Part shown: positions 1 to 11,610 of the stretch, one piece after another | Numbering within the stretch: the first letter of the stretch is position 1 | How the letters are laid out: the number at the start of each line of letters is the position of its first letter | Assembly: GCF_020521555.1 (NCBI RefSeq) | Contig: NZ_BPWA01000001.1 | Location: 1,426,001 to 1,490,000, forward strand | Reading direction: 5' to 3' | Length of the DNA: 64,000 nt | Origin: Rodentibacter sp. JRC1 | Lineage (GTDB): Bacteria > Pseudomonadota > Gammaproteobacteria > Enterobacterales > Pasteurellaceae | The notes under the pieces: generated by a model | What the model saw: only the letters and a program-made list of their open reading frames with translations | Databases searched by the model: none | Told to the model about the DNA's origin: nothing | Position numbers and translations under genes: made by a program

Positions 1-1009
1 GACCGGTACGACCTATACGGTGAATATAAGATTCAGCGTCAAGCGTAATATCGTAGTTTACAACGAGGCTGATGCGTTCAATGTCAATACCGCGTGCTGC
101 AACATCGGTTGCCACAACAATATCAAGGCTGCCGTTACGCAAACGGTCAAGGGTTTGTTCACGTAATTGTTGCGTCATATCTCCATTAAGTGCGGCTGAA
201 CGAAAGCCGTTTTTTTCAAGCAGTTCGGTAATATCCAGTGTTGCGGTTTTGGTACGGGCGAAGATAATCGCCGCGTCAAAATCTTCTACTTCTAAAAAGC
301 GAAGAAGTGCTTCATTTTTACGCACTCCATGTACATACCAGCAACTTTGTTCAATATCCGGTGCGTTTTCGTTATTGACTTTGATCTTCACTTCTTTCGG
401 ATCGTTCATAAAGCGCTTGGTTATGCGGCGAATAGGTTCCGGCATCGTTGCAGAGAAAAGTGCGGTTTGATGATTTTCCGGCAATTCCGCCATCACGGTT
501 TCTACATCATCAATAAAGCCCATTCGTAACATTTCATCGGCCTCATCAAGCACGATAAAGCGAAGCTCGGATAGATCTAAAGTACCGCGGCGAATATGAT
601 CGAGAATACGCCCCGGTGTGCCGACAACCACTTGCGCTCCCTGTTTTAAAGCGCGAAGTTGAATGTCATAGCGTTGACCGCCGTAAAGCGTAACAATGCG
701 TGTACCATGCGCATATTTCACAAATTGTTCACAAGCATCCGCTACTTGGATGGCAAGTTCTCGGGTTGGTGCCATCACTAACATTTGCGGATGTTTTGCC
801 GCTGTATCGATTTGTGCTAGAAGCGGTAAAGCAAATGCAGCGGTTTTACCGCTACCGGTTTGTGCCATACCCAGCACATCATTGCCATTGAGCAAATGCG
901 GAATACAAGTTTGCTGAATTGGGGAAGGGGTTTCAAAACCTAAGTCTGAAACGGCTTTTAAGATGAACTCAGGTAAGCCCAAGTCATTAAAAGTGATTTT
1001 GTCTGTCAT
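1..1009 (-). CDS. deaD: DEAD-box ATP-dependent RNA helicase DeaD/CsdA, 3' part outside window
   Basis: Unwinds structured RNA with ATP during ribosome assembly and mRNA decay, especially in the cold. About 336 N-terminal residues are present; the reading frame is open at base 1, so the C-terminal part lies outside. Visible are the Q motif (SPIQQ), Walker [20 protein letters not shown], the DEAD motif in [12 protein letters not shown] (LFSATMP) and the helicase C-terminal motif ending HRIGRTGR at the window edge. ATG at 1009 gives the standard DeaD N-terminus ([12 protein letters not shown]). It is downstream of nlpI and pnp on the same strand, the conserved pnp-nlpI-deaD order of enterobacteria and Haemophilus, which fits a role with PNPase in RNA turnover. 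The identification is secure. Confidence 0.96.
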   Translation of the reverse strand, partial: MTDKITFNDLGLPEFILKAVSDLGFETPSPIQQTCIPHLLNGNDVLGMAQTGSGKTAAFALPLLAQIDTAAKHPQMLVMAPTRELAIQVADACEQFVKYAHGTRIVTLYGGQRYDIQLRALKQGAQVVVGTPGRILDHIRRGTLDLSELRFIVLDEADEMLRMGFIDDVETVMAELPENHQTALFSATMPEPIRRITKRFMNDPKEVKIKVNNENAPDIEQSCWYVHGVRKNEALLRFLEVEDFDAAIIFARTKTATLDITELLEKNGFRSAALNGDMTQQLREQTLDRLRNGSLDIVVATDVAARGIDIERISLVVNYDITLDAESYIHRIGRTG

Positions 1010-1053
1010 TAAAATTCTCGAATTATAAATAAGGAAAACTCAATAGAGTTTCA

Positions 1054-1182
1054 GGTAGGGTGTGTTAGGTTTACCGTAACGCACCGTTAAACAGCATTGA
1101 AATCACATTTTGGTGCGTTACGGCTTCGCCTAACGCACCCTACGATGGTTTTCAATTTGTGCAAGTGGTACATCATACTGCG
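1054..1182. mobile_element. MITE-like element, copy A (left end lost)
   Basis: Carries the family core, two facing GGTGCGTTA/TAACGCACC hairpins, and the right terminal repeat (TTTGTGCAAGTGG to about 1182). The left terminal repeat is absent, so this copy is truncated. It ends 4 bp from the nlpI stop codon. Confidence 0.7.
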
Positions 1183-1186
1183 ATTT

Positions 1187-2131
1187 TTATAAAACAACCG
1201 CTTTTGCGACCGCACTTTTCTCTTCTTTTTCGTTTTCTGTTTGAGCCGGTTTTAATTTCATTAGCTCAAACGAAGCAAAACGATACTCAACAAAGTTATA
1301 AACCTGATTTGCCATTGCCAGTTTAAATAAAGCCGCCGCTTCATCTACCAGCCCTACATTGAGTTTTTGTTTTGCTAGATAAAAATAGGTTTCTGTTAGA
1401 ATTTCTGCGTATTGCTGAGAATTTTTAGCAAATTCATCGGCGCGTTGTTGCAATTGTTCTAAAGAAATATGTCCTAAGTAGTATTGAACGATATTTGTAC
1501 CCCAGAAATCCTCTGATAGCCCTTTTGCTCGTTCAACAAGGTTTGCATGGGCTTCTTGTGGTTTTAATTTTTGTTCGTTCAAGTACAGCCATAAGACACG
1601 GTAAGGATCTTTTGTATCGGCTTGGTAGAACTGTAAGAAATCTTGTTCGGCAAGATTGTAACGTCCCACATAATAAAAATTTAAACCACGATTAAGGTGG
1701 GTATAGTCATAGCTTGCATCCAATTCAAACACCGCATTAAAGGTTTCTAATGCGCTGTCATAATCCTCTTCAAGCAATAAATAAAGCCCTAAATAGTTAT
1801 ACACAGAAGCCATTTTAGGCTGCAATGCAAGGGCTTGAGTAAAATCGTAACGTGCTAATCCCCATAAACCAAGGGAATCATATAAAACCCCGCGTTCAAA
1901 GTGCAGTGAAGCTCGTTCTTCATTACTCATTTTCCCAACTAATAACACTTGGCTGATTCGCACAATCATCACTTCCTGTTCAAAGTGTGAATTTGGGTTT
2001 TGTTCAGCAAGCATTACTTGATTTTTAGACACAAAAACGTTTCCTGACTGAATACAGCCTGTAAGAAACAACACCGCACATAAGCTAAATAAATAGATTA
2101 AAAAATGGTGAGGTAGTCGAAAACATCGCAT
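1187..2131 (-). CDS. nlpI: Lipoprotein NlpI, TPR adaptor
   Basis: Outer-membrane lipoprotein of 314 residues. In E. coli, NlpI is a tetratricopeptide adaptor that presents peptidoglycan endopeptidases such as MepS to the protease Prc. The sequence has a signal peptide with a lipobox LTGC (lipidated Cys26) and TPR-like helices across about residues 70-180 (for example FERGVLYDSLGLWGLARYDF and the following repeat). It lies between pnp and deaD, as in E. coli and H. influenzae. A Haemophilus-type uptake signal (1209-1217) is inside the last codons, and a MITE copy begins just after the stop. The C-terminus is rich in Glu, Lys and Ala and probably disordered. Confidence 0.93.
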   Translation of the reverse strand: MRCFRLPHHFLIYLFSLCAVLFLTGCIQSGNVFVSKNQVMLAEQNPNSHFEQEVMIVRISQVLLVGKMSNEERASLHFERGVLYDSLGLWGLARYDFTQALALQPKMASVYNYLGLYLLLEEDYDSALETFNAVFELDASYDYTHLNRGLNFYYVGRYNLAEQDFLQFYQADTKDPYRVLWLYLNEQKLKPQEAHANLVERAKGLSEDFWGTNIVQYYLGHISLEQLQQRADEFAKNSQQYAEILTETYFYLAKQKLNVGLVDEAAALFKLAMANQVYNFVEYRFASFELMKLKPAQTENEKEEKSAVAKAVVL

Positions 2132-2215
2132 TTGCTTTCTTTTGTGTCAATAAATTGTTGGAAAGAACAAAACTTGATGACACTTGCCATCAAGTTCTGA
2201 TTTCATCGACCAAGA

Positions 2216-4345
2216 TTATTCTTGTTCTTCCGTAGAATCTTCTTGGTTAATTTCGGTTTCTTGTTTTGGTGCCAAGTCTTTCATTGTTAAGCGGATACGG
2301 CCTTGACGATCGATTTCTACCACTTTCACATTGACTTCTTGACCCAATTGAAGGTAATCACTCACTTTTTCTACGCGTTCTTCTGCGATTTGTGAAATAT
2401 GAACTAAACCTTCTTTGTTGCCGACGATTGCAACAAATGCACCAAAGTCTGCTAAGCGGGTTACTTTACCTTTGTAGATTGCCCCCGCTTCTACTTCTGC
2501 AACGATTTCTTCAATGCGTACCATCACGTTTTTCGCCGCATTGCTATCTACCGCTGCAATTTTCACTGTGCCGTCATCATCAATATCGATAGAAGTGCCG
2601 GTTTCTTCCGTTAGTGCGCGAATTGTTGCGCCACCTTTACCGATAACATCTTTGATTTTCTTCGGATCAATCTTCATTGTGTGAATACGCGGTGCGTAGT
2701 CGGAAATATCGGCACGCGGCTCAGGAATCGCTTGTTCCATCACGCCGAGAATATGCATACGCGCGCTTTTCGCCTGATTTAAGGCGATTTGCATAATTTC
2801 AGGGGTAATCCCTTCAATTTTGATGTCCATTTGAAGTGCTGTTACCCCTTCACGTGTACCGGCAACTTTAAAGTCCATATCACCCAAATGGTCTTCATCT
2901 CCAAGAATATCGGAAAGCACCACGAATTTCTCTTCTTCTTTCACTAAGCCCATCGCGATACCGGCAACGGCAGCTTTAATCGGTACGCCGGCATCCATTA
3001 ATGCAAGGGATGCACCGCATACCGATGCCATTGAAGAAGAGCCGTTTGATTCGGTGATTTCAGAAACCACTCGCACCACATAAGGGAATTCGGTAAGACT
3101 TGGCATGACTGCTGCAACACCACGTTTGGCTAAACGACCGTGACCGATTTCACGGCGTTTTGGCGAGCCGATCATTCCGGTTTCACCCACAGAGTACGGC
3201 GGGAAGTTATAGTGGAATAAGAAGTGATCGGAGCGTTCACCGGTCAATTCATCGATAATTTGTGCATCACGCTCGGTCCCTAAAGTTGCCACCGCCAATG
3301 CTTGGGTTTCACCACGGGTGAAAATGGCAGAACCATGGGTGCGAGGCAATACACCGGTGCAAATATCTAATGCACGCACGGTGTCCACGGTACGTCCGTC
3401 AATGCGCGGTTCACCGGCGATGATACGACCACGCACGATTTGGCTTTCAAGTGCGGTGAAAATATCAACGATTTTACCTTCGCTGATTGCTTCATCTTCT
3501 GCGGTGATTTGAGCAATCACATCCGCTTTAATCGCATCAATTTGCTCATAACGGGTTTGTTTTTCGGTGATACGGTAGGCATCACCCAAGCGTGCTTCGG
3601 CAATGGCTTTCACTTTATTGATTAAATCGGTATTCGGTTCAGGTGCAACCCAGTTCCAACGGGGCTTACCGGCTTCCGCAACAAATTCTTTAATCGCTTC
3701 AATCACTACTTGTTGTTGTTGATGACCGAATACGACGGCAGATAACATTTGTTCTTCCGTTAAAATATCCGCCTCGGATTCAACCATTAATACGGCTTTA
3801 TCGGTACCGGCAACCACCAAATCCAAACGGCTTTGTTTTTGTTCAGCCATGGTTGGGTTTAATACAAATTGATTATTGATAAAACCGACACGTGCCGCAC
3901 CGATAGGGCCATTAAATGGTACGCCAGATAATGAAAGTGCCGCAGAAGCACCAATCATTGCAACTAAATCCGGGCTAATTTGCGGGTTAACGGAAACTAC
4001 CGTTGCGACCACTTGAATTTCGTTAAAGAAACCTTCCGGGAATAATGGACGGATTGGACGATCAATTAAACGTGCGATCAAAGTCTCACCTTCAGACGGA
4101 CGACCTTCACGTTTGAAGAAACCGCCCGGGATTCGACCGGCTGCGTAAGTACGCTCTTGATAATTAACCGTTAATGGGAAAAAATCTTGACCTTCTTTTA
4201 CATCTTTTTTAGCAACCACGGTAACGAACACGCTGGTATCATCCATGCTTGCCATCACCGCTGCCGTTGCTTGACGCGCAATCGCACCGGTTTCTAGGGT
4301 TACGGTGTGCTGACCGTATTTAAATTGTTTAACAATTGGATTCAC
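2216..4345 (-). CDS. pnp: Polynucleotide phosphorylase
   Basis: Phosphorolytic 3'-5' exoribonuclease of the RNA degradosome. At 709 residues it is close to E. coli PNPase (711). Two RNase PH-like domains are visible (about 1-235 and 320-550, the second with the FFPPYSVGE and [16 protein letters not shown] region), followed by a KH domain (about 555-615, [16 protein letters not shown]) and an S1 domain (about 620-690, [18 protein letters not shown]). The tail is acidic. It is the first gene of the minus-strand pnp-nlpI-deaD group. Unlike E. coli, rpsO is not immediately upstream; a divergent YhcH gene is there instead, as in H. influenzae. PNPase usually autoregulates through its leader, but no RNase III hairpin was verified here. 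An uptake signal sits inside the gene at 3449-3457. Confidence 0.98.
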   Translation of the reverse strand: MNPIVKQFKYGQHTVTLETGAIARQATAAVMASMDDTSVFVTVVAKKDVKEGQDFFPLTVNYQERTYAAGRIPGGFFKREGRPSEGETLIARLIDRPIRPLFPEGFFNEIQVVATVVSVNPQISPDLVAMIGASAALSLSGVPFNGPIGAARVGFINNQFVLNPTMAEQKQSRLDLVVAGTDKAVLMVESEADILTEEQMLSAVVFGHQQQQVVIEAIKEFVAEAGKPRWNWVAPEPNTDLINKVKAIAEARLGDAYRITEKQTRYEQIDAIKADVIAQITAEDEAISEGKIVDIFTALESQIVRGRIIAGEPRIDGRTVDTVRALDICTGVLPRTHGSAIFTRGETQALAVATLGTERDAQIIDELTGERSDHFLFHYNFPPYSVGETGMIGSPKRREIGHGRLAKRGVAAVMPSLTEFPYVVRVVSEITESNGSSSMASVCGASLALMDAGVPIKAAVAGIAMGLVKEEEKFVVLSDILGDEDHLGDMDFKVAGTREGVTALQMDIKIEGITPEIMQIALNQAKSARMHILGVMEQAIPEPRADISDYAPRIHTMKIDPKKIKDVIGKGGATIRALTEETGTSIDIDDDGTVKIAAVDSNAAKNVMVRIEEIVAEVEAGAIYKGKVTRLADFGAFVAIVGNKEGLVHISQIAEERVEKVSDYLQLGQEVNVKVVEIDRQGRIRLTMKDLAPKQETEINQEDSTEEQE

Positions 4346-4587
4346 AATGTTTTCCTTCTTATATCTTAAAACAATGCTTTATTTTCCAGATTGCGACTAA
4401 CAAAAGAAATCTTTGAAAAATCAACCGCACTTTATATAACAAAAATTTCTTTTGATAGCCGCACGCTAATACAGAAAACAAAGCGCACGTATTATACAGA
4501 TGTTTTAATGTGATTGGTAACTTTATTTCACCTCGCCGACTTGCTATTATGAGGCGATCTTTATTCATTATTCACATATTCGCATAA

Positions 4588-5067
<480 letters not shown>

Positions 5068-5086
5068 TTTTTATATACTTAGTAAG

Positions 5087-5128
5087 AAAAGAGCGGTCAA
5101 AAATCTTTTTGTTTTTTGACCGCTCTTT
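5087..5128. terminator. Bidirectional terminator between the YhcH and TusA-like genes
   Basis: A near-perfect inverted repeat of AAAGAGCGGTCAAAAA pairs with its complement, with A and T runs on both sides. The core AGAGCGGTC is one base from the Haemophilus uptake signal, so it may be a decayed inverted uptake-signal pair. It separates two convergent genes. Confidence 0.85.
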
Positions 5129-5132
5129 GCAT

Positions 5133-5354
5133 TTATTTCACCACTGTGATCGTCCATTTTGCATCACCGATTTGTTCAAAATTAGTGACATCATAGCCTT
5201 CTTCCGCAGCCCAAGAGGGGATCGCTTCCGTAGCTTGCGTACAATCAAATTCAATTTCTAAGCCGTCTCCTTTATTGAGTGTTGCCATCGCTTCTTTGGC
5301 TTCAACAAGGGGAAAAGGGCAAACTAAACCAAGAGTCGGTAATTTAACAATCAT
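5133..5354 (-). CDS. TusA-family sulfurtransferase
   Basis: Small cytoplasmic sulfur carrier of 73 residues. The family Cys-Pro-x-Pro motif is seen as CPFPLVEAKEAM (Cys12), which holds a persulfide. TusA proteins relay sulfur to thiouridine synthesis or other acceptors. Here the gene directly follows a YeeE/YedE transporter gene with a 14-bp gap, so its probable job is to accept sulfur from imported thiosulfate, as YeeD does with YeeE (TsuA/TsuB) in E. coli. It is therefore better seen as a TsuB/YeeD-type protein than as the tRNA-modifying TusA. Confidence 0.85.
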   Translation of the reverse strand: MIVKLPTLGLVCPFPLVEAKEAMATLNKGDGLEIEFDCTQATEAIPSWAAEEGYDVTNFEQIGDAKWTITVVK

Positions 5355-5368
5355 TTTTTCTCCTAATA

Positions 5369-6421
5369 TTAAGATACAGATTTTAATTGATGCGGGCGGA
5401 TAATCGTAAAATAAGCTGCAACCCTAGTGCCAAGTACCATCAAAGGAAGGGATACCCAACCTTGCCATGAAAAATAAGCGGTGGCGACTAAAGCGTTGCC
5501 TATTGAGCATCCTCCCGCAAGGCTTGCCCCAACGCCCATAAGTATGCCGCCGAATGCACTTCGTACTATGGTTTGAATATCCGGTAAGCGAAGACGAAAT
5601 TCGTTACTGCCTTTTGCGGCAATAAATGAACCAATGAAGATTCCCAATACCAAGAACACGCCCCAGTTGATAAATTTTGTATCATCGGTGATTAAGTACT
5701 GCATAATATTTGCTGACGGCGTGGTAATGCCTAGCCCCCCAATACGTCCGGTTGCGACACTCAATGGCCAAGCGACAAGAGCGATTAAACCGATTAACAA
5801 TGCAGAAACGAACGGATGCCAGCGTTTTTCAAATAATATGTGTGCAATACCGATTTTTTTCGGTTTGAGTGAAGCAACCTTAGCTTGCGGTTTAGAAAGA
5901 TGTTTATAGACATAATAGCCTGTAACAACGGTTAATAAAGCAACGAACCACCAAGCCGAAATACCAACCGTTTCATAAATATTACGCTCCTCCACTTTTA
6001 CACTGCGTACCGCACGGTTAATATCGCCAAGCGGACCGGTACGCATCATCGCACTCAACAGCATATACATAAATAATGCAACCCAGCTCCCGATAAGCCC
6101 TTCAGCCGCACGATACCAAGTTCCTGTGGCACAACCTCCGGCATAAATAATACCGATACCGAATAAGAAAGAACCGCTAATCACCGCAAGGTATTCAAAG
6201 TTTTTGGCAGGTTCAATATTCAACCAACCTATCTCTTTTAAAATGAAGAAACCGATAGATTGCACCGAGATTGCAATGAACAAGGCGACAAACATTTTGT
6301 TGTTTTTTGTTACATATAAATCCCGAAATGCACCCGTGATACAAAAACGTCCACGCTGCATAACAAACCCAAGCAAAATACCGCAAAGTAATCCTGTTAA
6401 AAGCATTGATCCTCCGGACAA
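5369..6421 (-). CDS. YeeE/YedE family (TsuA-like) thiosulfate transporter
   Basis: Integral membrane protein of 350 residues with about nine to ten hydrophobic segments. The two internally related halves carry the family's conserved cysteines: GRFCITG near residue 30, YAGGCATGTWYR near 95 and LAGGCSIGNAL near 305. In the TsuA structure such cysteines relay thiosulfate across the membrane. The downstream TusA-like gene supports sulfur uptake. The start is ATG at 6421; an upstream in-frame extension is not supported. A MITE copy lies upstream at 6540-6694, outside the gene. Confidence 0.87.
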   Translation of the reverse strand: MSGGSMLLTGLLCGILLGFVMQRGRFCITGAFRDLYVTKNNKMFVALFIAISVQSIGFFILKEIGWLNIEPAKNFEYLAVISGSFLFGIGIIYAGGCATGTWYRAAEGLIGSWVALFMYMLLSAMMRTGPLGDINRAVRSVKVEERNIYETVGISAWWFVALLTVVTGYYVYKHLSKPQAKVASLKPKKIGIAHILFEKRWHPFVSALLIGLIALVAWPLSVATGRIGGLGITTPSANIMQYLITDDTKFINWGVFLVLGIFIGSFIAAKGSNEFRLRLPDIQTIVRSAFGGILMGVGASLAGGCSIGNALVATAYFSWQGWVSLPLMVLGTRVAAYFTIIRPHQLKSVS

Positions 6422-6539
6422 AAATTAAGGAAAAGGTGGAGTTATTTTTAATTGGAGGAGGGAGAATATGCCAATAATTTTTGGTTAATTGATATGTGAT
6501 TTTGTAATAAAAAGTGCGGTTAGAAATACCGGAATTTTT

Positions 6540-6694
6540 CACCATTATGTAGTTGTTGCACAAAACAGAGTAGGGTGTGTTAACCAAAAAGGCGTAACGC
6601 ACCATTAAACCCAAATTTGGTGCGTTACGGCAAGCCTAACGCCCCCTACATTTGAATTAAAAACAGCCTTTTGTGCAAGTGATGCATAATACCG
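6540..6694. mobile_element. MITE-like element, copy B, with 8-bp target duplication
   Basis: A 155-bp element with terminal inverted repeats: the left end contains ATTATGTAGTTGTTGCACAAAA and the right end complements it. Perfect 8-bp direct repeats GAATTTTT flank it at 6532-6539 and 6695-6702. Inside are the GGTGCGTTA hairpins of the family. It fills most of the 303-bp gap between fklB and the tsuA-like gene; uptake signals lie on both sides (about 6512 and 6704). Confidence 0.85.
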
Positions 6695-6724
6695 GAATTT
6701 TTAACCGCACTTTTTATCTTTAAA

Positions 6725-7348
6725 TTAAAGAATATCGAGTAATTCTACTTCAAATACTAATGGAGAGAACGGTGGGATAGAGGCGCCGGCACCACGTTCT
6801 CCGTAGGCTAATTCGTGTGGAATGGTTAATTTCCATTTCGATCCTACAGGCATCATTTGTAGCGCTTCTACCCAGCCGCGAATAACGCCGTTTACCGGAA
6901 ATTCAGCAGGTTGGCCGCGTGCGACAGAGCTATCAAACACCGTTCCGTTTGGTAAAGTACCGATATAGTGAACACGAACTTTGTCGGTTGCGCTCGGTTT
7001 TGCGCCTTTGCCTTCGGTGATGATTTCATATTGAAGACCGCTATCCGTGATATTTACCCCATCTTTTTTGGCATTTTCAGCTAAGAATACTTTTCCTTCT
7101 TCTTCAATAACTTTAAATTGAGCTTGCTGCGCCTCTGCCGCTTGTTGTTGAAGTTGTTGTACGGAAGTCATTAAATCATTCATATCTAATGCCGGTTGAT
7201 TGTGATTTAAGGCATCAAAAATACCTTTCGCCACCGCTTCAACCATGATGTCCATTTGACTATCAAGTAATTGTTGGCCGATTTGTAAGCCGATCCCATA
7301 GCTGCCTTTTTCAGAGATACTCTCTAATTTCACGTTTTTAAAACTCAT
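6725..7348 (-). CDS. fklB: FKBP-type peptidyl-prolyl isomerase FklB (FKBP22)
   Basis: Prolyl cis-trans isomerase of 207 residues, matching E. coli FklB (206) almost throughout. An N-terminal helical dimerisation domain (about 1-85, SYGIGLQIGQQL) is followed by a linker with ENAKKDGV and a C-terminal FKBP domain (about 105-207: VRVHYIGTLPNGTVFDSS, GVIRGWVEAL, IPHELAYGERGAG, PPFSPLVFEVELL). No signal peptide, so it is cytoplasmic. It lies 23 bp downstream of psd on the same strand and may be co-transcribed with it. Confidence 0.94.
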   Translation of the reverse strand: MSFKNVKLESISEKGSYGIGLQIGQQLLDSQMDIMVEAVAKGIFDALNHNQPALDMNDLMTSVQQLQQQAAEAQQAQFKVIEEEGKVFLAENAKKDGVNITDSGLQYEIITEGKGAKPSATDKVRVHYIGTLPNGTVFDSSVARGQPAEFPVNGVIRGWVEALQMMPVGSKWKLTIPHELAYGERGAGASIPPFSPLVFEVELLDIL

Positions 7349-7371
7349 TGCTGTTTTCCTTTGTTAAAAAA

Positions 7372-8241
7372 TTAGTTTTTGTATGCCAAGATTTCGCCCA
7401 TACGCACCGGCTCGTCTACCGTTAAATGATCGGCTAAACGCACTTGGTTTTCTTGGAATAGGTTAATGACGGTTGAACCGAGTTGGAACCACCCCATTTC
7501 TTGGCCTTTCATTAATTTCACTGCATTTTCGCCCTCGTAAGTCCAAGTTTTCACGGTATCGTGACGTGGCGGATTAATCACACCGGCCCAAACCGTACCG
7601 ATGCTTGCTGTGATGGTTGCGCCGACTAGAATTTGTACCATTGTGCCAAATTCCGTATCAAACACACAAATAACACGTTCGTTACGAGCGAATAAGTTCG
7701 GGATATGTTGAGCTAAAAACGGATTGACGGAAAATAACTCCCCCGGCACATAAATCATTTTGCGTAATGTTCCGTCACAAGGCATATGAACGCGATGATA
7801 ATCACGCGGAGAGAGGTAAGTGGTGACAAACTCGCCGTTTTTAAAGGTTTCCACCAAGGTTTCATCTTCCGCCAATAACGCTTCTAAACGGAAAAAATGT
7901 CCTTTGGCTTGTAGTAATCGGTTGTCATCAATATGACCGCATTCGCTAATCCGACCGTCTGCCGGCAAGCACAGCGCGTTTGGATTTTGATTAATTGGAC
8001 GGGCATTTTCTTTTAAAGGACGAATAAAAAATTCGTTAAAACTGGCGTATTCGTTAAATTGTTCCTTTTGCGCAATACTCATATCAATGCGATATTTTTT
8101 CGCAAAGGCTTGAATGGCAAGATGAGTGATTTTCCCCCATTTTTGTTTGGCAAACCAACCAGCAAAACGGGTTAGATAAAGTTGCGGCATCACATATTGA
8201 AAGGCAACTTTTAGGCGTTGCCAATAAGAAATCCGGTTCAT
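7372..8241 (-). CDS. psd: Phosphatidylserine decarboxylase proenzyme
   Basis: Makes phosphatidylethanolamine from phosphatidylserine at the inner membrane, using a pyruvoyl group formed by self-cleavage. The cleavage motif LGST is at residues 254-257, with Ser256 the pyruvoyl precursor. Other family blocks are present: FIRPLK, PADGRI near residue 94, and [13 protein letters not shown] with the catalytic His. Length 289 compares with 322 in E. coli, because the N- and C-terminal extensions are shorter, as in Haemophilus. It is followed by fklB. Confidence 0.97.
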   Translation of the reverse strand: MNRISYWQRLKVAFQYVMPQLYLTRFAGWFAKQKWGKITHLAIQAFAKKYRIDMSIAQKEQFNEYASFNEFFIRPLKENARPINQNPNALCLPADGRISECGHIDDNRLLQAKGHFFRLEALLAEDETLVETFKNGEFVTTYLSPRDYHRVHMPCDGTLRKMIYVPGELFSVNPFLAQHIPNLFARNERVICVFDTEFGTMVQILVGATITASIGTVWAGVINPPRHDTVKTWTYEGENAVKLMKGQEMGWFQLGSTVINLFQENQVRLADHLTVDEPVRMGEILAYKN

Positions 8242-8313
8242 TATTCTTTTTCCTCAATAAAAATTAGGCGCTGATTATAGCAATTTTTGCCATTCTTCCA
8301 ACTTTTAAATTCT

Positions 8314-8485
8314 CGGTATTATGTAGCACTTGCACAAATCATCGTGGGTGTCGTTAGGCGAAGCCGTAATGCACCATATAGAGGGGGGTAATGATGAAAT
8401 GGTGCGTTACGCAAAGCTTAACGCCCCCTATTCCCGCTAAATATTGGATATAAAATTCACTTTGTGCGACTGCTACATAATACCG
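8314..8485. mobile_element. MITE-like element, copy C (intact type copy)
   Basis: A 172-bp element. The left end CGGTATTATGTAGCACTTGC matches the complement of the right end (GCTACATAATACCG) over a terminal repeat of about 25 bp. Perfect 8-bp direct repeats TAAATTCT lie at 8306-8313 and 8486-8493. The interior holds two GGTGCGTTA-type inverted repeats. There is no reading frame of note. It lies between psd and tatA. Confidence 0.9.
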
Positions 8486-8520
8486 TAAATTCTCAACGAA
8501 AGTTGACCGCACTTTTGTTG

Positions 8521-8621
8521 TAGTAAATTAAAATAGACACTAAAGTTGCAAACCGAAGACAGTACAAGTAGAACGGAAAAGTGCAGCAATACTCGTCAAC
8601 ATTTTTAAATTTAATTCATTA
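8521..8621. repeat. Short dispersed-repeat-like element upstream of tatA
   Basis: About 101 bp bounded by imperfect inverted ends (TAGTAAATTAAA and TTTAATTCATTA). The interior CCGAAGACAGTACAAGTAG is very like a dispersed repeat I recall from Neisseria genomes (CCGCAGACAGTACAAATAG). It has no coding potential. Only this copy is seen in the window, so its status as a repeat rests on memory, not on a second copy. The rest of the psd-tatA gap, 8622-8720, shows only the tatA leader. Confidence 0.45.
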
Positions 8622-8720
8622 TGAATGGGGCAAAATAATTCCCCTTAGCTATTGTTCAATGAGGGTAAAAAGAGTATATTCAGCCCGAATTTTTTATTTT
8701 TAGAAAACGGAGTTTTTATT

Positions 8721-8954
8721 ATGTTCGGTTTATCCCCTGCGCAAATGATCATCTTGCTAGTGGTGATTTTGTTGGTTTTTGGTACGAAGAAGTTAAGAAA
8801 TGCAGGTTCTGATCTTGGCGCGGCAGTGAAAGGATTTAAAAAAGCGATGCAAGATGATGAGCCGAAATCGAAAGATGCGGAATTTAAATCAATTCAAGAC
8901 GAATCGGCAAATACGACAAAATCTGAAAGCGTAAAAGAGAAAGAACAGGCATAA
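8721..8954 (+). CDS. tatA: Sec-independent translocase subunit TatA
   Basis: Pore-forming subunit of the twin-arginine translocase, 77 residues. It has an N-terminal membrane helix ([20 protein letters not shown]), the Gly-containing hinge, an amphipathic helix ([14 protein letters not shown]) and a charged tail. ATG at 8721 is preferred: the RBS ACGGAG lies upstream and the protein then begins MFGLSPAQM as in the family. An in-frame codon at 8652 would add 23 unrelated residues. It heads tatABC, with tatB starting 3 bp after its stop. Confidence 0.95.
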   Translation: MFGLSPAQMIILLVVILLVFGTKKLRNAGSDLGAAVKGFKKAMQDDEPKSKDAEFKSIQDESANTTKSESVKEKEQA

Positions 8955-8957
8955 CCC

Positions 8958-9518
8958 GTGTTTGATATTGGTTTTTCCGAACTTGTTTTATTAATGATAG
9001 TGGGCTTGGTTGTGCTAGGCCCTAAACGTTTGCCTGTGGCAATTCGAACCGTGATGGGCTGGGTAAAAACCATTCGCGGATTAGCGGCGAATGTTCAAAA
9101 TGAATTAAAACAAGAACTGAAACTGCAAGAATTGCAGGATAGCATTAAGAAAGCGGAATCGTTGAATTTGCAAACACTCTCTCCGGAATTGGGTAAAACC
9201 GTTGAAGAATTGAAAATGCAAGCGAATAAAATGCGTGCGGAGTTAGAAGCGAAAGCCGCAGAAGCCGGTACGACGGTGGAAGAACAAATTAAAGAAATCA
9301 AAAGTGCGTCTGAAAATGCCGATAAATCTGTCGAAGCTTCGCTTTCCGAAGAAACTCTAACTTCAAATGAAAAGATAGAGGTTTCTGAAGAAGAAAAAAC
9401 AGCTTTGAATTTGACCGCACTTGAAGCCCACGAACAAGCGGAATTGACCGAACGCTTATCCGATTATTATCCGCCGGATGATATAGAAGTTACTCCGGCA
9501 CAAAAGTCCCAATCATAG
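8958..9518 (+). CDS. tatB: Sec-independent translocase subunit TatB
   Basis: Twin-arginine signal receptor subunit, 186 residues, starting at GTG. The N-terminus [26 protein letters not shown] is the TatB membrane helix with the Glu8 and GPKRLP signature. A long amphipathic, predicted coiled helix follows (about 25-105), then an acidic, poorly conserved tail. It is 3 bp after tatA and 10 bp before tatC. An uptake signal (about 9417) is embedded in the tail region. Confidence 0.95.
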   Translation: MFDIGFSELVLLMIVGLVVLGPKRLPVAIRTVMGWVKTIRGLAANVQNELKQELKLQELQDSIKKAESLNLQTLSPELGKTVEELKMQANKMRAELEAKAAEAGTTVEEQIKEIKSASENADKSVEASLSEETLTSNEKIEVSEEEKTALNLTALEAHEQAELTERLSDYYPPDDIEVTPAQKSQS

Positions 9519-9528
9519 CGAGCTTTTT

Positions 9529-10308
9529 ATGAGTAACGTGGATGAATCTCAACCTCTTATCACTCATCTTGTTGAACTAAGAAACCGACTACTGCGTTGT
9601 GTGATTTGCGTCTTGGTCGTTTTTATCGCCTTGGTATATTTTTCTAATGATATCTACCATTTCGTTGCTGCTCCACTAACGGCGGTTATGCCAAAAGGGG
9701 CAACGATGATTGCAACCAATATTCAAACCCCTTTTTTCACCCCTATTAAATTAACGGCGATTGTTGCGGTGTTTATTTCAGTCCCTTATTTGCTTTATCA
9801 AATTTGGGCGTTTGTTGCACCGGCATTGTATCAACATGAAAAGCGAATGATTTATCCGTTGTTGATTTCCAGTACTATTTTATTTTATTGCGGTGTTGCA
9901 TTTGCCTATTATGTAGTGTTCCCTTTTGTGTTTGGTTTTTTCACCCAGAGCGCGCCGGAAGGTGTTGCCATTGCAACGGATATTAGTAGTTATCTTGATT
10001 TTGCCTTAGCGTTGTTTCTTGCTTTTGGCGTATGTTTTGAAGTACCGATTGCAATTATTTTGCTTTGTTGGAGCGGCGTTACCACGGTGAAAGCCCTTTC
10101 AGAAAAACGCCCTTATATTATTGTTGCCGCATTTTTTATCGGTATGATCTTAACACCACCCGATGTGTTCTCTCAAACCTTGCTTGCCGTGCCTATGTGT
10201 CTGCTATTTGAAATCGGTTTGTTAATCGCACGTTTCTATCAACCGAAAGAAGAGCAACTAAAAGAAGATGAAAGTGCGGTTGAAAATTCGGAAGAATTAA
10301 AAAAATAG
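9529..10308 (+). CDS. tatC: Sec-independent translocase subunit TatC
   Basis: Polytopic receptor core of the twin-arginine translocase, 259 residues with six hydrophobic segments. The signature [11 protein letters not shown] is at residues 14-24 and the F-A-x-P-L region near 45. [22 protein letters not shown] marks the fifth segment and following loop. The tail is acidic and contains an uptake signal. It completes the tatABC operon; a GC-rich hairpin follows at 10322-10337. Confidence 0.97.
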   Translation: MSNVDESQPLITHLVELRNRLLRCVICVLVVFIALVYFSNDIYHFVAAPLTAVMPKGATMIATNIQTPFFTPIKLTAIVAVFISVPYLLYQIWAFVAPALYQHEKRMIYPLLISSTILFYCGVAFAYYVVFPFVFGFFTQSAPEGVAIATDISSYLDFALALFLAFGVCFEVPIAIILLCWSGVTTVKALSEKRPYIIVAAFFIGMILTPPDVFSQTLLAVPMCLLFEIGLLIARFYQPKEEQLKEDESAVENSEELKK

Positions 10309-10320
10309 TATTAAGCCAAA

Positions 10321-10340
10321 TGGGGGAAAATTCCCCCTTT
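10321..10340 (+). terminator. Hairpin after tatC
   Basis: GGGGG/CCCCC stem with an AAAATT loop and a short TTT tail. It is a weak intrinsic terminator or an mRNA 3' hairpin between tatC and hemB. Confidence 0.5.
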
Positions 10341-10361
10341 CTCGTAATAAGTAGTCAATAA

Positions 10362-11396
<1,035 letters not shown>

Positions 11397-11438
11397 CGGT
11401 TTGTCATTTTTACTGCCAAAATTAAATCCTATCTAATA

Positions 11439-11478
11439 AAATCGAGATTTTTTTATAAAAAATCTCGATTTTTCTTTT
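11439..11478 (+). terminator. Intrinsic terminator after hemB
   Basis: The AAAATCGAGATTTTT stem pairs with AAAAATCTCGATTTTT across an ATA-type loop, followed by T-rich sequence. The stem is AT-rich but long. Confidence 0.8.
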
Positions 11479-11610
11479 TTCTTCATTTTTTATGTAAAAA
11501 AATCGTTGCAATACTGATCGAGTCATTGCATATTGTTTTTGAACCGCTCCCAACGGTTATTAAAGAAAAAAACAAGCACACAACATCAATAATTAAGAAG
11601 GAAACATAAT

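Noticed and set aside
4359-4568. 69-codon minus-strand frame upstream of pnp
   Set aside because: No RBS or homology; it is in the pnp leader and is probably fortuitous.
6213-6614. 133-codon minus-strand frame overlapping the tsuA-like gene start and MITE B
   Set aside because: It has no recognisable domain, overlaps a clear gene in another frame and runs through a mobile repeat.
8652-8720. Upstream start for tatA
   Set aside because: It adds 23 residues before the conserved TatA N-terminus and lacks the RBS found before 8721.
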